A DNA stretch of 64,000 nucleotides from Panonychus citri (taxonomy: Eukaryota > Arthropoda > Arachnida > Trombidiformes > Tetranychidae): positions 248,001-312,000 of the forward strand of contig NW_026515506.1 in NCBI RefSeq assembly GCF_014898815.1, read 5' to 3'. The stretch's first letter is position 1, and each line of letters begins with the position of its first letter. The notes beneath the pieces were generated by a model that ran no database searches, was not told where the DNA came from, and saw only the letters and a program-made list of their open reading frames with translations. Shown one piece after another: positions 36,762-48,471 of this stretch. Both the position numbers and the translations under genes were made by a program.

Positions 36762-38299
36762 TTAGTTGTTGAGGTTGATAATTAGTTGGTTCTAAAGATT
36801 CTAGATTAGAGAGAATGATGAGAAACTTATTACATATTCCATTGATAAGGATCGAATTTATTATTCGAAAATCTTTTTTTCTTTTTCTCCTTTTTTTTCT
36901 CTCTCTCTCTTCTTCCTTTTTCCTTATATCAAAGGCTTCCTCATTCTCATCCTCAGCATCTTCAAATTTTGACCCTAATCATAATCATCAACGCCGAGCC
37001 CGTAAGGATCTTAACGAAATAACGAATGGTCAATCAAACGTATTGTGTATTGATTATGTTTATGGTGGACAGTGAGAGAGAAAGAGGGCAAAAAGAGCCT
37101 TGCCCTGACCCTTTTTCATTTCTCTCTCTCTCTGTTATTGCATTAGTTTGGACGAACCCGGATTACTGGCCAAGCCTCAGACTCTGCCTTGTCTGGGACA
37201 TTCAACCTATGACCCTTTCTACCCTTTCTCTCTCTTTCTCTCTCACTCTTTTCTTTCATTTTTATCATCATCATCTCTCTGGTCACTCTTTTCAATTCAA
37301 TTGTTGCTGGAAAATTTTTTTGTTGTTGTTAAAAAATGTCTAACCCATAAAAAATGCTGGTCAACCCAGTTGTTTACTCGAATAGTTTTTTTTACTTCTC
37401 TCCACTGGTCATTTCTCTCTCTACTGGTCATCTCTCTCTCTCTCTCTTTCTCCTTTCGTGTTGTTTTTCTCTCTCTCTCTTTCTCTTTCTTTCTTTCCTC
37501 TCTTCTTCTTGACTTTCCTTCTTCCTCAAGGTTCAAGGCCCTTTCGTCCTTTGCCTTTTTTATTAAGCCCCTTTAAGACCTAAACACAAACTCGTTCCTA
37601 AGATATTTGAGCTTCTTTTTTACTCTTTATACTTTCAAACGAACTTTTTTTCCTCGAGTTCAACTTGTTGTTTACCTTTTTTCTTCTTCTTCTTCTTCCT
37701 CCCCTTTTGTGCTCCTCCAGTGATTTTTTATTCTTCTTCTTCCTCATTTTTTATCTTTTATCATCCATCGACATCATCATCTTCGTCTTAGGTTGTTGAC
37801 ATAAGATGAAAGGTACAATTTATCAACGAGAGTAACAATTACCCTGGACAAGAAAAAAAAGATTAACAAAACTTTACTCTCGAAAGGTGAATCTTTTTGT
37901 CTCTTCGTCGATTTTGTAGACAAATTGTTTTCTCTTTGATTTTTTCTTCTTCTTCTTCTTCTTTCCTTTTGGGATGACCCTTTTTTCACTTGTCTTTTTC
38001 TCTCATTCTCTCTTCCTCTGGTCAGTGTTCTTTTCATTAGATTTGTCTTTTTTTCTCTTTCAATTTTCTGTTTTTTTCTCTTTACATTTTGAATTCGAAT
38101 CTTGGAGTTTTTTTTCTTTCTCTTGACAGGGTTAATTATATGTGGAAATATTTAACATGATGTATTGGAAATTAGAGGAGGGTAATTAATTGTTTAGGAT
38201 CGTTTGTTGTTCGTGAGTGGTCAGTCAAATGAACGGGATTAATTATGATTAATGGTTTTCAATTTTTTAAGAAAAAAAACTTTTTCTCACTTTTCTTAG
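36762..38299. other. Pyrimidine-rich intergenic DNA
   Basis: No gene recognised. TC-rich tracts dominate 36890-37790. An open frame on the plus strand, 36815-37075, starts with a hydrophobic stretch and continues with a non-repetitive 37-residue tail containing RRAR. It is mentioned as a weak candidate for a small secreted peptide, because the hydrophobic part is partly the translation of a TC run. Confidence 0.4.
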
Positions 38300-38311
38300 C
38301 CAATAGATGGC
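38300..38311 (+). promoter_or_regulatory. CCAATAGATGGC promoter element upstream of the FLASH-like gene
   Basis: CCAATAGATGGC, identical to the element before NDUFS3, followed by GCGA. A second, oppositely oriented GCCATCT lies at 38348-38354. Both are 190-240 bases upstream of the start codon at 38541. Confidence 0.45.
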
Positions 38312-38540
38312 GCGATCAGTTTTCTCCATTTGCATGTTACATGTGCTGCCATCTAAACGGAAAATTTATCAACTTTTCAACTTTCGCGCTAAAAAAAATT
38401 CCTCATTGTTTTTGTTTTGATTTTGAGCTTTTTTTTAATATTTAATTTTTTATTTTCTCAATTAATTAACTTTGTTTCTCTTTTTAGTAAATTTTATCGA
38501 TTTTTTTTAAACTTGTGTATGTAATTTGACTCTACTAGCG

Positions 38541-38900
38541 ATGGATGATATCGATTTGTATGGAGATTTAGACTTTGTGGACAATAAATGTGTTCCAAGC
38601 GTTAAAGGTGATGGAAAACAAGAAATGGATCAAGGTGATAATCTTAATGATATTGCGATTCTTCAAGATTCTCATGATAAACTGGAGAAAGAGAATGAGA
38701 AAATTATCATGGAACTTGGACAAATTAAGGAACAATTAGCTCGAATGACGCGAGTTAACAAAATCTTAAAGTCCAACATCTCATCGCTCTACAAAACGGC
38801 AAAAGCGGAATTGGACAGGAAAAATGATCGAATCGCTGAATTAACCCGACAATATGATGATTTGATTTTCCGAAGGCATCAAGAATCAATCCATAGATAA
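38541..38900 (+). CDS. Small coiled-coil protein resembling the N-terminus of FLASH/CASP8AP2
   Basis: Single-exon frame of 119 residues. The start is ATG 38541 (MDDIDLYGDL); there is no in-frame ATG further upstream before a stop. The acidic start with DLYGDLDF and a CVPS motif is followed by a charged helix with heptad character (about 45-110) ending in NISSLYKTAKAELDRKNDRI. Vertebrate FLASH has the same order: a DIYAGLD-type start, CVPS, then [20 protein letters not shown] in its coiled coil. In animals that N-terminal part binds Lsm11 and supports histone pre-mRNA 3' processing in histone locus bodies. FLASH proteins are normally far longer, so this is either a minimal form or a family sharing only that domain. 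No splice donor is evident before the stop. Assignment is from motif resemblance only. Confidence 0.6.
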   Translation: MDDIDLYGDLDFVDNKCVPSVKGDGKQEMDQGDNLNDIAILQDSHDKLEKENEKIIMELGQIKEQLARMTRVNKILKSNISSLYKTAKAELDRKNDRIAELTRQYDDLIFRRHQESIHR

Positions 38901-39137
38901 TTGATTCAACTAGTTAGTTAATTGTTGACTTATTTTTACTTTAAATTAGCTGAATCATTATCTTCATCATTATTTAATCATCATCATGGTTATGGTTTAA
39001 CTGTAAAAATTTCATCTGATCAACCTTTTGATTTTTATAATTCATTTAATGATTACAACCACAATTATGATTATTATCAATATAATTTATATATATATTT
39101 TTTTTATTAACGGTTATTGGTTGATTAGTTAATAGTT

Positions 39138-39143
39138 AATAAA
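39138..39143 (+). terminator. AATAAA polyadenylation signal
   Basis: Canonical AATAAA about 240 bases after the stop of the FLASH-like gene, followed by a GT/T-rich stretch (TTTGTGTATTTTGTATTG at 39164). It is the likely 3' end signal of that transcript. Confidence 0.5.
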
Positions 39144-41625
39144 ATGAATTGTATAAAAGTATCTTTGTGTATTTTGTATTGTTATTAAATCTAGATCATA
39201 ATTGTTGAAGATCAAATGAAGATCATTGAGAAAAATTAAATCTATTAGATGGTAAATATTAGAGAGAAAAAAAAAGAGATCACAATTAACTTTATACACA
39301 ACAATCAACGAGCTTCAGCTACAGCAATTAAGCCTCATCTTTTAAATTGTTCAATCATATCAATTAGAATTCATGTCAACTAACTGTTAATGATTTAGAA
39401 TTTAAATGAGAATTAATTGTTTCTAAAGGATTTTCTTTTTCTTTTTCATGTTTACCCAAACTCCATAGATTAACATGGAAAAAGTTAAATTGTTATCGCA
39501 CAGAATTAAATTAATCACGTTAAGTGAACTTATTAAAGCCACTGACAGTTAATTTTAAGGCTTCATCATCATCATCATCATCATCATCATCTTCATCTTC
39601 ATCTTCATCTTTTAATCATATGTTACCTTAGAAATGGGGATTAGTGAAAATCTAAAAATAATACTAATCTAATTTAATTTTGTCTCTTTTGCTTACAGAA
39701 CTTAATTGTTGTGTATTTATATTTAGGTCTTCCAACAATTTACAACCACTAAGAATCTATATTTATATAATTAAAGTAAACTAAATGTTAATGATTAAAT
39801 AATTAACATTGGGAATGAACCAAAAGGGTTAACAGCTGATTGGTGATTAAGACATTTAGATTTGATTGTTATAACAATTAGCACTTGATTTTTGTAATGA
39901 AAACAAAAAATTCACCAAATAAAAAGCTTACTATTAGAGTTAATTGTGATTTAGACACTTAATTGGTTGATTAAGATAAGAATCGGAAAAGGAAATCAAG
40001 TGAATAAGATAATGATTAATATTGAATTGGATTTATATAGTTAATTCTGATTGTAACGGATGTGTAATTGTTACTTTACCAAGGGAGTTAGAAAAAGATT
40101 ATCAAGTTGATTAAGATGATTACAATTGTAATTGATTGATAATGGTTTAAATTTACACTGGTTTTTTGTTTGTTTATTTGTCTATGTAAGTTTATTAATG
40201 GTTGATTCTTGATGCTCTTGATTGTCGTAGACTTTGTTAGATTAATTGTGCAATTAAGCGGGAATAAGAAGAAGAAGGTTAAATTGTTATATTCCAATTG
40301 AATTACATTAATCATATTCTTGATTACTGAATTGACTGTCTTCCATGGTGAAGATCAAGATGATTATCATGATGATGAGGAAGTAGGTTGGCTTATACTT
40401 GATTTAATACCCATTTCCCGTGAGTTTTATATGCCTTTAATTTGATAATGGTAACAATATAATGTAACACCAACAATTTAGCTTAATTGTTGTGAGTTGG
40501 GAGTCTCACATCAGCTTAATTTATAAGCTTAATCATTAATTCTGATTACATATTATCATTGTACTTTAAATCAGTTTCATTTCTCAGGTATTTCTAACAT
40601 CTCTATTGATTAACAATCTAATTTAGTGCTAATTGTTACAATTACTATGCTTTAATCGGTTACCTTTTATATTTAAATCTACAATGATTACAATGATTAA
40701 CTGAATTTAACAGTTACGATTAGTTTTTTTTTCTCTTTCTTTGATCATGATTTACAGAAATTAAGCAGATAATCAAATCAATTGATTCGTTGAGTGATCT
40801 ACTAATCATTTTGAAGGGAAAACAATTGATGATTTGGATTAAAAATTGATTACTTTTTGGTCAGCAAAGTTTGTCAGTTAATCAATTTCATATTATATTT
40901 AATAACCTTTAGTGTAAATTAATATCTGTTGATTTCCTATCAGCAATTTAACCTAATTCAGATTTCCATATCATCAGCAAGATAATTAGGTTTACTAATT
41001 CGAGTTGATTAACTATTAATATCATTTCATCAATGGTTAATATCATGATGATGATGATGATGATTAGTACGATTAAACGGTTAATTGTCAACAATTTCTA
41101 ATCAGTGAAAATCTTGGCAGCCAAATCAACAATATAACATAATACAAACTCAAAGAAAATCAGAATTTTTCTCAATCCCATGCTAATTAAATTCCAAACA
41201 ATTAAGAGGAACTAATTAATCAACAATTTAACATTGTCCTTTTAACTAATATAAACAATCAAAGAATCGGTAAAGTTGTTGAAGTTCAATTGAAAAAGGA
41301 AAAGTTGAAATTGAGTAAAAAATATCAGATGAATTTTCTGATTATCATGAAAACTTTGCTGTCGATTAAAAATCCTATATGAAGATAATTTGATTCCTCC
41401 TCCTCCTCCATCGCTCATCATCCTCATCATCTCCCATTTTTTTCCATGATGATTCTAACTAACAATTAGTTTGTTCTAGTCTCTTAACGTTGAGAGTTGT
41501 AACAATCATCGTGGTGGAAAAACTGAATCAGAAAGAGAAAAGAAAAAACCAAATTCCCTCTTCGATTAACCCGGAGAATCCCTGTTAACACAGAATCGAA
41601 GGGATAATAATCATCATCATCTTCT
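39144..41625. other. Intergenic, upstream of the Na+/K+-ATPase gene
   Basis: AT-rich DNA with a CATCAT/TTCATC tract at 39562-39609 and a (GAT)n run at 41045-41063. No gene recognised. The interval just before the duplication (41460-41620) is less AT-rich and probably holds promoter or leader sequence of ATPalpha. An imperfect inverted repeat there pairs CCCTCTTCGATT (41556) with AATCGAAGGG (41593). Confidence 0.5.
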
Positions 41626-42342
41626 CATCTCAATCAAACAGACTGAGAGAGAAAATCAATTTGAAGGATTAGTTTGAATCTTCACTCTTTCAAACAACCG
41701 TTAACCTCAATCTTAATCCTAATCTGTGTTTGCCCTTCATTTCTATTCTTAGTTTCATTTGGTTTACATTAATCTCTTCCTAATAATCATCATCATCGTC
41801 ATCACCATCATCATCATCCAATATTAAAATTGTTCCTTAATTCAAAGTCAACATGGCTGAGGTAAGTTTCAGATTATCTCATTACAACTTTCCAATGTAT
41901 CAATTTATTTTCCTTCCTCCAAAAAGATCATCTTGATTAATCTAATCCAATTGATCCAATTAATCCATTGACTTTACCTTTTCATTGATTCTCTTGTTAT
42001 AATCTTTTGGATTTACTTTTCCTCTTTTCTAATCCTTTTTGTTTTCTTCTCATTCTCCATGTTCATCTCATAGAAAAATTCACCGAAAAAGTCCAAAAAA
42101 AAGACTGAATTAGATGATCTCAAACAAGAACTCGAAGTCGTAAGTGGTTTTAAATTGTTCTCATGATTAGTAAATCATCTTAGACAGGAAATTTAATCAC
42201 TTTCTACGTCAACCCAAAGACCTTTTAGTTAATTTGTTTAAATTAATTCTAATCATTTGATTATCGTTTTGTATCTTCTTCGTCCTTTTCTGCTGAATCC
42301 TTCGTTATGGAAACTTTATTTCATCTTTATCATCATCATCTT
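41626..42342 (+). repeat. 0.7 kb tandem duplication carrying ATPalpha exons 1-2, unit 1
   Basis: This unit is repeated head-to-tail at 42343-43056. The copies differ by only three indel bases (an AG pair lost in GAGAGA near 41645 and a C lost near 41734). It contains leader sequence, coding exon 1 (41853-41861), intron 1 and coding exon 2 (42074-42139). The microsatellite-like CATCATCATCTT word lies at the start, at the junction and at the end, so slippage or unequal exchange at that word is the likely origin. Confidence 0.97.
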
Positions 42343-45300
42343 CATCTCAATCAAACAGACTGAGAGAAAATCAATTTGAAGGATTAGTTTGAATCTTCAC
42401 TCTTTCAAACAACCGTTAACCTCAATCTTAATCCTAATCTGTGTTTGCCTTCATTTCTATTCTTAGTTTCATTTGGTTTACATTAATCTCTTCCTAATAA
42501 TCATCATCATCGTCATCACCATCATCATCATCCAATATTAAAATTGTTCCTTAATTCAAAGTCAACATGGCTGAGGTAAGTTTCAGATTATCTCATTACA
42601 ACTTTCCAATGTATCAATTTATTTTCCTTCCTCCAAAAAGATCATCTTGATTAATCTAATCCAATTGATCCAATTAATCCATTGACTTTACCTTTTCATT
42701 GATTCTCTTGTTATAATCTTTTGGATTTACTTTTCCTCTTTTCTAATCCTTTTTGTTTTCTTCTCATTCTCCATGTTCATCTCATAGAAAAATTCACCGA
42801 AAAAGTCCAAAAAAAAGACTGAATTAGATGATCTCAAACAAGAACTCGAAGTCGTAAGTGGTTTTAAATTGTTCTCATGATTAGTAAATCATCTTAGACA
42901 GGAAATTTAATCACTTTCTACGTCAACCCAAAGACCTTTTAGTTAATTTGTTTAAATTAATTCTAATCATTTGATTATCGTTTTGTATCTTCTTCGTCCT
43001 TTTCTGCTGAATCCTTCGTTATGGAAACTTTATTTCATCTTTATCATCATCATCTTCTTCATCTTAACAATCAACATTTTCAATTAATGGACAACAACAA
43101 TTGGTTTGCATCATTTATTTTAATTGCTGTGAATTAAATTTATTGTTTGTGTGTCTATTTGTGATCTAAGGATGATCATATTATTACTCTTGAGGAATTG
43201 TGTTCTCGCCTTAAAGCAGATCCGATCAGAGGGTTAACCCAATCCCAGGCTAAATCTGTTCTTGAACGTGATGGACCCAATGCCCTGACCCCACCGCCAA
43301 CGACCCCTGAGTGGGTCAAGTTTTGTAAACAGCTTTTCGGTGGATTCGCTATGCTCCTTTGGATCGGCGCTTTCCTGTGTTTCCTTGCGTATTCCATCTC
43401 AGCTTCGACCACTGAACATCCATCGCCCGATAATGTAAGTGTCACCAATTATCATCTCAACTATACGACATTTCAATGCTGGATGACAAGAAAGTTTTGC
43501 ACGAAAAACTGACCTGCAAATGAAAAAGTGATCGAGGCGAGATTATTATTCGTGATGAATCAATTTTACACAGAATTTTAAATTCACAGTTTTCTATAAG
43601 TGACGAAATTCAAATTCGAGATTCGAATTTTTTCACTCGTGTTTGAAAAGGCCAAAAACAATATTTTCGTCATTTTTTGGTAGATTTTAGAATGTTGGTC
43701 TCAAATTTAATTCTTTAATCTTTTTTTTGAAATCAACAATCAGCTAATTATAGTTACCGAAAAATCTGAATCTAAATTAGACTCAATAGTGGATTTTTCA
43801 CTTTCGTACAAAACTTTCTGGTCTACTTAATAATCTTTGAGATTATTATTAGAATTGGAAAATTAAATTCGATATTTTAATCTTAATTCCCTTTCTTAGC
43901 TTTATCTTGGTATTGTATTAGCTGTTGTAGTTATTGTCACCGGAATATTTTCTTATTACCAAGAGGCCAAAAGTTCAGCCATCATGGAATCATTCAAAAG
44001 TATGGTACCTCAATATGCTTTGGTAGTTCGAGAGGGTCAAAAGTTGACCATTCCAGCGGAAGAAGTTGTCGTTGGGGACGTTGTTGAAGTAAAAGGAGGT
44101 GATCGTATCCCTGCCGATATCAGGATTCTCTCTTCTCACCAATGTAAAGTCGACAATTCTTCCTTGACCGGAGAATCCGAGCCACAAACTCGAAGTCCCG
44201 AAAAAACCCATGACAATCCATTGGAAACTCGTAATCTTGCCTTTTTCTCGACTAATTGTGTTGAAGGAACTGCCACCGGAATGGTTATCCAAACGGGAGA
44301 TCGAACTGTTATGGGCCGTATCGCCAATTTAGCTTCGGGTCTTGAAATGGGACAAACTCCGATCAATCGTGAGATTGAACATTTTATCCACATTATCACC
44401 GGTGTTGCCGTTTTCCTTGGTGTCTCATTTTTCATCATTGCGATCATATTGAACTATCCTTGGCTTGACGCTGTTATCTTTTTAATTGGTATCATTGTCG
44501 CCAATGTACCCGAAGGTCTTTTAGCCACCGTCACCGTGTGTTTAACCTTAACTGCCAAAAGAATGGCTTCGAAAAATTGTTTGGTCAAAAATTTGGAAGC
44601 CGTTGAAACTCTTGGTTCAACCTCGACAATTTGTTCTGATAAAACTGGTACTTTAACCCAAAATCGAATGACAGTGGCCCATATGTGGTTCGATAATCAC
44701 ATTATCGAAGCAGATACAACTGAAGATCAATCGGGTAATTTCTCTTAATTCTTCTAATTAGTGGAAGATCGTCATTCTAATCAAACTTTACTTTTACTTT
44801 TTCGACAGGTTTATCATATGATAAATCATCTCCAGGGTGGAAAACTTTAGCAAACGTTTGTATGCTTTGCAGTCGCGCTGAATTCAAGGGAGGCCAAGAA
44901 AGTGTACCAATTCTGAAAAGGTAATTCTATTCATCTGAACTTTTCTCATTTTCTTTCATGTAAATTATTTTCTATTAATTTCTCAACACAGAGATACTTC
45001 TGGTGATGCATCAGAATCTGCGATCTTGAAGTGTATGGAATTGGCTGTTGGTGATGTTCTTGGTTATCGAAAAAAGAATCCAAAAGTTTGTGAGATTCCC
45101 TTTAATTCAACCAATAAATACCATTTAACTATCCACCGACCTGAAGATCATGATGGTTATTTGCTCTGCATGAAAGGAGCACCCGAACGAATTTTGGAAA
45201 GATGTTCAACGATTTTCATTGATGGTAAAGAAAGGCCTCTGGACGCTGAGATGAAAAAAGCCTTTGAAAAAGCGTATATGGAACTCGGTGGTCTTGGTGA

Positions 45301-46971
45301 ACGAGTTATCGGCTTTTGTGATTTCAAACTACCAGGAGATAAATTTGGACCTGATTACACTTTTGATCCTGATGATGCAAATTTCCCTTCGAGTGGTTTA
45401 CGTTTTGTTGGACTTATTTCTATGATTGATCCTCCTCGAGCCGCTGTTCCTGATGCTGTGGCCAAGTGTCGTTCCGCTGGTATTAAGGTTATCATGGTTA
45501 CTGGTGATCATCCAATCACCGCCGCTGCGATTGCCAGAGCGGTTGGTATCATTTCCGAAGGTAATTATACCGTTGAAGATATCGCTCAGATGAGAGGAAT
45601 TCCAGTTAGTCAGGTTAATCCAAGGGAAGCGACAGTTGCAGTTGTTCATGGAGGTGAACTTCGTGATCTCTCATCTGAACAACTTGACGATATTTTGAAA
45701 TACCACAAGGAAATTGTCTTCGCTCGAACTTCTCCCCAACAGAAATTGATTATCGTTGAAGGTTGTCAACGATTAGGTGCCATTGTAGCTGTAACCGGTG
45801 ATGGTGTCAACGATTCACCGGCTCTTAAAAAAGCCGATATTGGTGTTGCTATGGGAATCGCTGGTTCTGATGTTAGTAAACAAGCTGCTGACATGATCTT
45901 ATTGGACGATAACTTTGCCTCCATTGTGACCGGTGTTGAAGAGGGTCGACTTATCTTCGATAATCTTAAAAAATCAATCGCTTATACTTTAACCAGTAAT
46001 ATTCCCGAGATCTCACCTTTCCTATTCTTCATCATTTTCAACATCCCTCTTCCTTTGGGAACTGTAACCATCCTTTGCATTGATTTGGGTACTGACATGG
46101 TTCCAGCTATTTCATTGGCTTACGAACAAGCCGAAAGCGATATCATGAAACGTCAACCTCGTGATCCAACGAAAGATAAACTTGTCAACGAAAGACTTAT
46201 TTCCATTTCCTATGGTCAGATCGGTTTCATTCAGGCCGCTGCGGGATTTTTCACCTATTTCGTGGTCATGGCAGAAAATGGATTCTTACCTGGTGACCTT
46301 TTCGGAATTCGTAACGATTGGGATTCCAAAGCTATTAATGATGTTAAAGATTCTTATGGACAAGAATGGGTAAGCATCTTAAATCTAAATTCTTTACAAT
46401 TAAAAAAAATTAATTCTCTTCTCGGAAATCTAAATTTCAAATTCTAAATTCTTCATATCAGACATACAAAACTCGTAAACAATTAGAATACACTTGTCAC
46501 ACTGCCTTTTTCGTCGCCATTGTTATCGTTCAATGGACCGATTTGATTGTTTGTAAAACAAGACGAAACTCTTTAATCCAACAAGGAATGAAGTAAGAAT
46601 TTCATTAATCCAGTTTCTATTCAAACTAATGACAATTTAATCTAATCATTACCCAAATTAAATTTTAATTGTAAACAGAAATCACGCTCTAACTTTTGGA
46701 ATCTTTTTCGAAACTGCCTTGGCTGCCTTTCTCTCATACACACCGGGAATGGACGTCGTTCTTAAGCTATACCCTCTTAAGTAAGACAATTAAGATCAAC
46801 AATCTAATACAATCAATCTAATTAATTAAAACCTCTTTCTAATTGCTCAGACTCTCCTGGTGGTTCCCTGCCATGCCCTTTTCTCTGTTAATTCTCATCT
46901 ATGATGAGGCTCGACGTTTCCTACTCCGACGTAATCCCGGTGGTTGGGTCGAACAAGAAACTTATTATTAA
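41853..46971 (+). CDS. Atpalpha: Na+/K+-transporting ATPase alpha subunit
   Basis: P-type ATPase that exports 3 Na+ and imports 2 K+ across the plasma membrane. Coding exons: 41853-41861 and 42074-42139 (or the duplicate pair 42567-42575 and 42788-42853), then 43171-43434, 43900-44734, 44809-44920, 44992-46369, 46462-46592, 46679-46780 and 46851-46971. All are GT-AG and in phase, totalling 1005 residues, the usual length. The Lys-rich N-terminus is followed by LTPP..TPEWVKFCKQLFGG, the TGES actuator loop, the phosphorylation site CSDKTGTLT (Asp360), the hinge motif TGDGVNDSPALK and the invariant C-terminal ETYY. The M1-M2 loop reads YSISASTTEHPSPDN: the position equivalent to sheep Gln111 is Ser (residue 102), while Asn122 is kept. 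AATAAA at 47098-47103 is the likely polyA signal. Exons 1-2 occur twice, so start-site choice is ambiguous, although both copies encode the same peptide. Confidence 0.97.
42343..43056 (+). repeat. 0.7 kb tandem duplication carrying ATPalpha exons 1-2, unit 2
   Basis: Second unit, with ATG 42567, exon 1 at 42567-42575 and exon 2 at 42788-42853. Both splice donors (GTAAGT) and the acceptor are intact in this copy as well. Confidence 0.97.
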
Positions 46972-47904
46972 AACTTTTATCGAGTTCTAATTGTTTTCCT
47001 GTTATGTAAACATCGCAATCGACAATTTAAAGTTATGATTAGATTTTCAATTCTAGAAGGAGAACAAAGTGGAACAAAAAAGAGAACAATTTTTTAGAAT
47101 AAATAATAATTGATTATCGATCATCAAGCTTACCCCATCTTCGTCTTTAATTGGAAAGATTTCGAAAAAAAAAGTAAATTTAATTTTCGAAATGTTCGTA
47201 GAAGGAACAAAAAAGGAAAACGAATCTTTTTTAATCTGTCAGATATTCCATTCCATTTGAAATCAAATAACAATCAACTGTTTTTAATTTAATTACCTTT
47301 ACTATTAGTACAATCAACGAATGATGATAAAAAAACAATGAGCTTTTAAACATTGCCGTTCATTTGCCTAAGATGATTAAAAGAAAATTATTGAAACCAT
47401 TTAGATGTTGATTTAAATTGTAATGATTACGATCAATTGTAAATGGGATGAGCTCGATTGTTAATTACTTTTTTCTAGTTCACTTGATTTAAATGTTGAA
47501 AGATAAATTATAACCTAAAGATTTGAGAAACAAAAAGCAAATTGTAATTGTTAACAAATTGAAAAATATAAAAAGTTAATACCTGATCAGTCTAATCATC
47601 GAATGATGAAATTATTAATTAATTCATTGAATTTGAAGCTCTGATTGATTTTCAATAGGATGGCTGAGAGAATCTGTGAAGATAATTATTGAGATGATTG
47701 GTTAGATATTGATCGGTTTTAAGGCTGATTGAATACGATTTTTAGAGACTAATTGTGATTAGGCTGATGGGTTGATTGTTTAAAACTTTGATGACGCGTT
47801 TGTTTTTACCGGTTCGGGAGGTGGTGAGGAAATTGAAACAAAGCAACACATGAGGAAGGTTGATCTTTGTTAAATATAGTACATTTAATGTTTTACTAGG
47901 AAAT
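46972..47904. other. Convergent 3' flanks of ATPalpha and RpL9
   Basis: Untranslated 3' DNA of two tail-to-tail genes. The plus-strand AATAAA at 47098 serves ATPalpha. On the minus strand an ATTAAA variant lies about 20 bases after the RpL9 stop. The remainder is AT-rich with no gene recognised. Confidence 0.5.
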
Positions 47905-48471
47905 TTAGACATTTTCAATATGTGTCTTTTCCGAAACGTAAATTCCGTCTAAAAATTTACGAATATCTTTGTCTTTGACAGTTGTTGATTGTTGGATCCT
48001 AGCTGCTGATCTTGAAACCAATTCGATGTCATTTCCTTCCAAGATAAGTTCGTCTTTAAGAGCAGTAGACAATTGGCATGTTACACCAGGTTGCATGGTT
48101 ACTGATCGGAGGAATTTCTCACCAAGGAAATTACGGATCTCAACAAGTTTACCACCATCATTAATGGTAACGTTAATGGGGAAATGTCTGTAGACTGATC
48201 GCATCTTGTATCGATAACCAAGAGTAACACCTTTAATCATATTGGCAACATGGGTTGACACTGTTCGAACCAAGGCCAATTGTTTCTTATTTCCAAACCA
48301 TTTTTGGACCAATAATCTTTTCTTACCAATCATTGATAATTGAAGATGAGCATGAGAAAATTTTCGGGTTAAGGTTCCTCTTGGACCAGTTACTCGGACA
48401 ATTCCTCGTCTAGTGGTCACAGTGACTCCTTTTGGTACTACAACTTCCTGTTTAGCGTGAATAGTCTTCAT
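47905..48471 (-). CDS. RpL9: 60S ribosomal protein L9 (uL6)
   Basis: Intronless frame of 188 residues (human 192), from ATG 48471 to the stop at 47905. It shows the uL6 layout: an N-terminal beta domain with VTVTTRRGIVRVTGPRGTL, then KRLLVQKWFGNKKQLA, VANMIKGVTLGYRYKMRSVYRHFPIN, and the second domain with RNFLGEK and GNDIELVSRSAARIQQ followed by the DIRKFLDGIYVS tail. The protein sits at the base of the P stalk on the large subunit. The lack of any intron in a ribosomal protein gene is mildly unusual. The N-terminus looks native, and there is upstream regulatory sequence, so it does not read as a retrocopy. Confidence 0.97.
   Translation of the reverse strand: MKTIHAKQEVVVPKGVTVTTRRGIVRVTGPRGTLTRKFSHAHLQLSMIGKKRLLVQKWFGNKKQLALVRTVSTHVANMIKGVTLGYRYKMRSVYRHFPINVTINDGGKLVEIRNFLGEKFLRSVTMQPGVTCQLSTALKDELILEGNDIELVSRSAARIQQSTTVKDKDIRKFLDGIYVSEKTHIENV

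Noticed and set aside
43176..44447. Antisense open frames over ATPalpha exons 3 and 4
   Set aside because: They lie opposite strongly conserved coding sequence and resemble no protein; they are shadows.
46370..46447. Open continuation after TGQEW-like exon end in ATPalpha
   Set aside because: It is intron read-through. The GTAAGC donor at 46370 and the acceptor before ACATACAAAACT restore the conserved YKTRKQLEY sequence.
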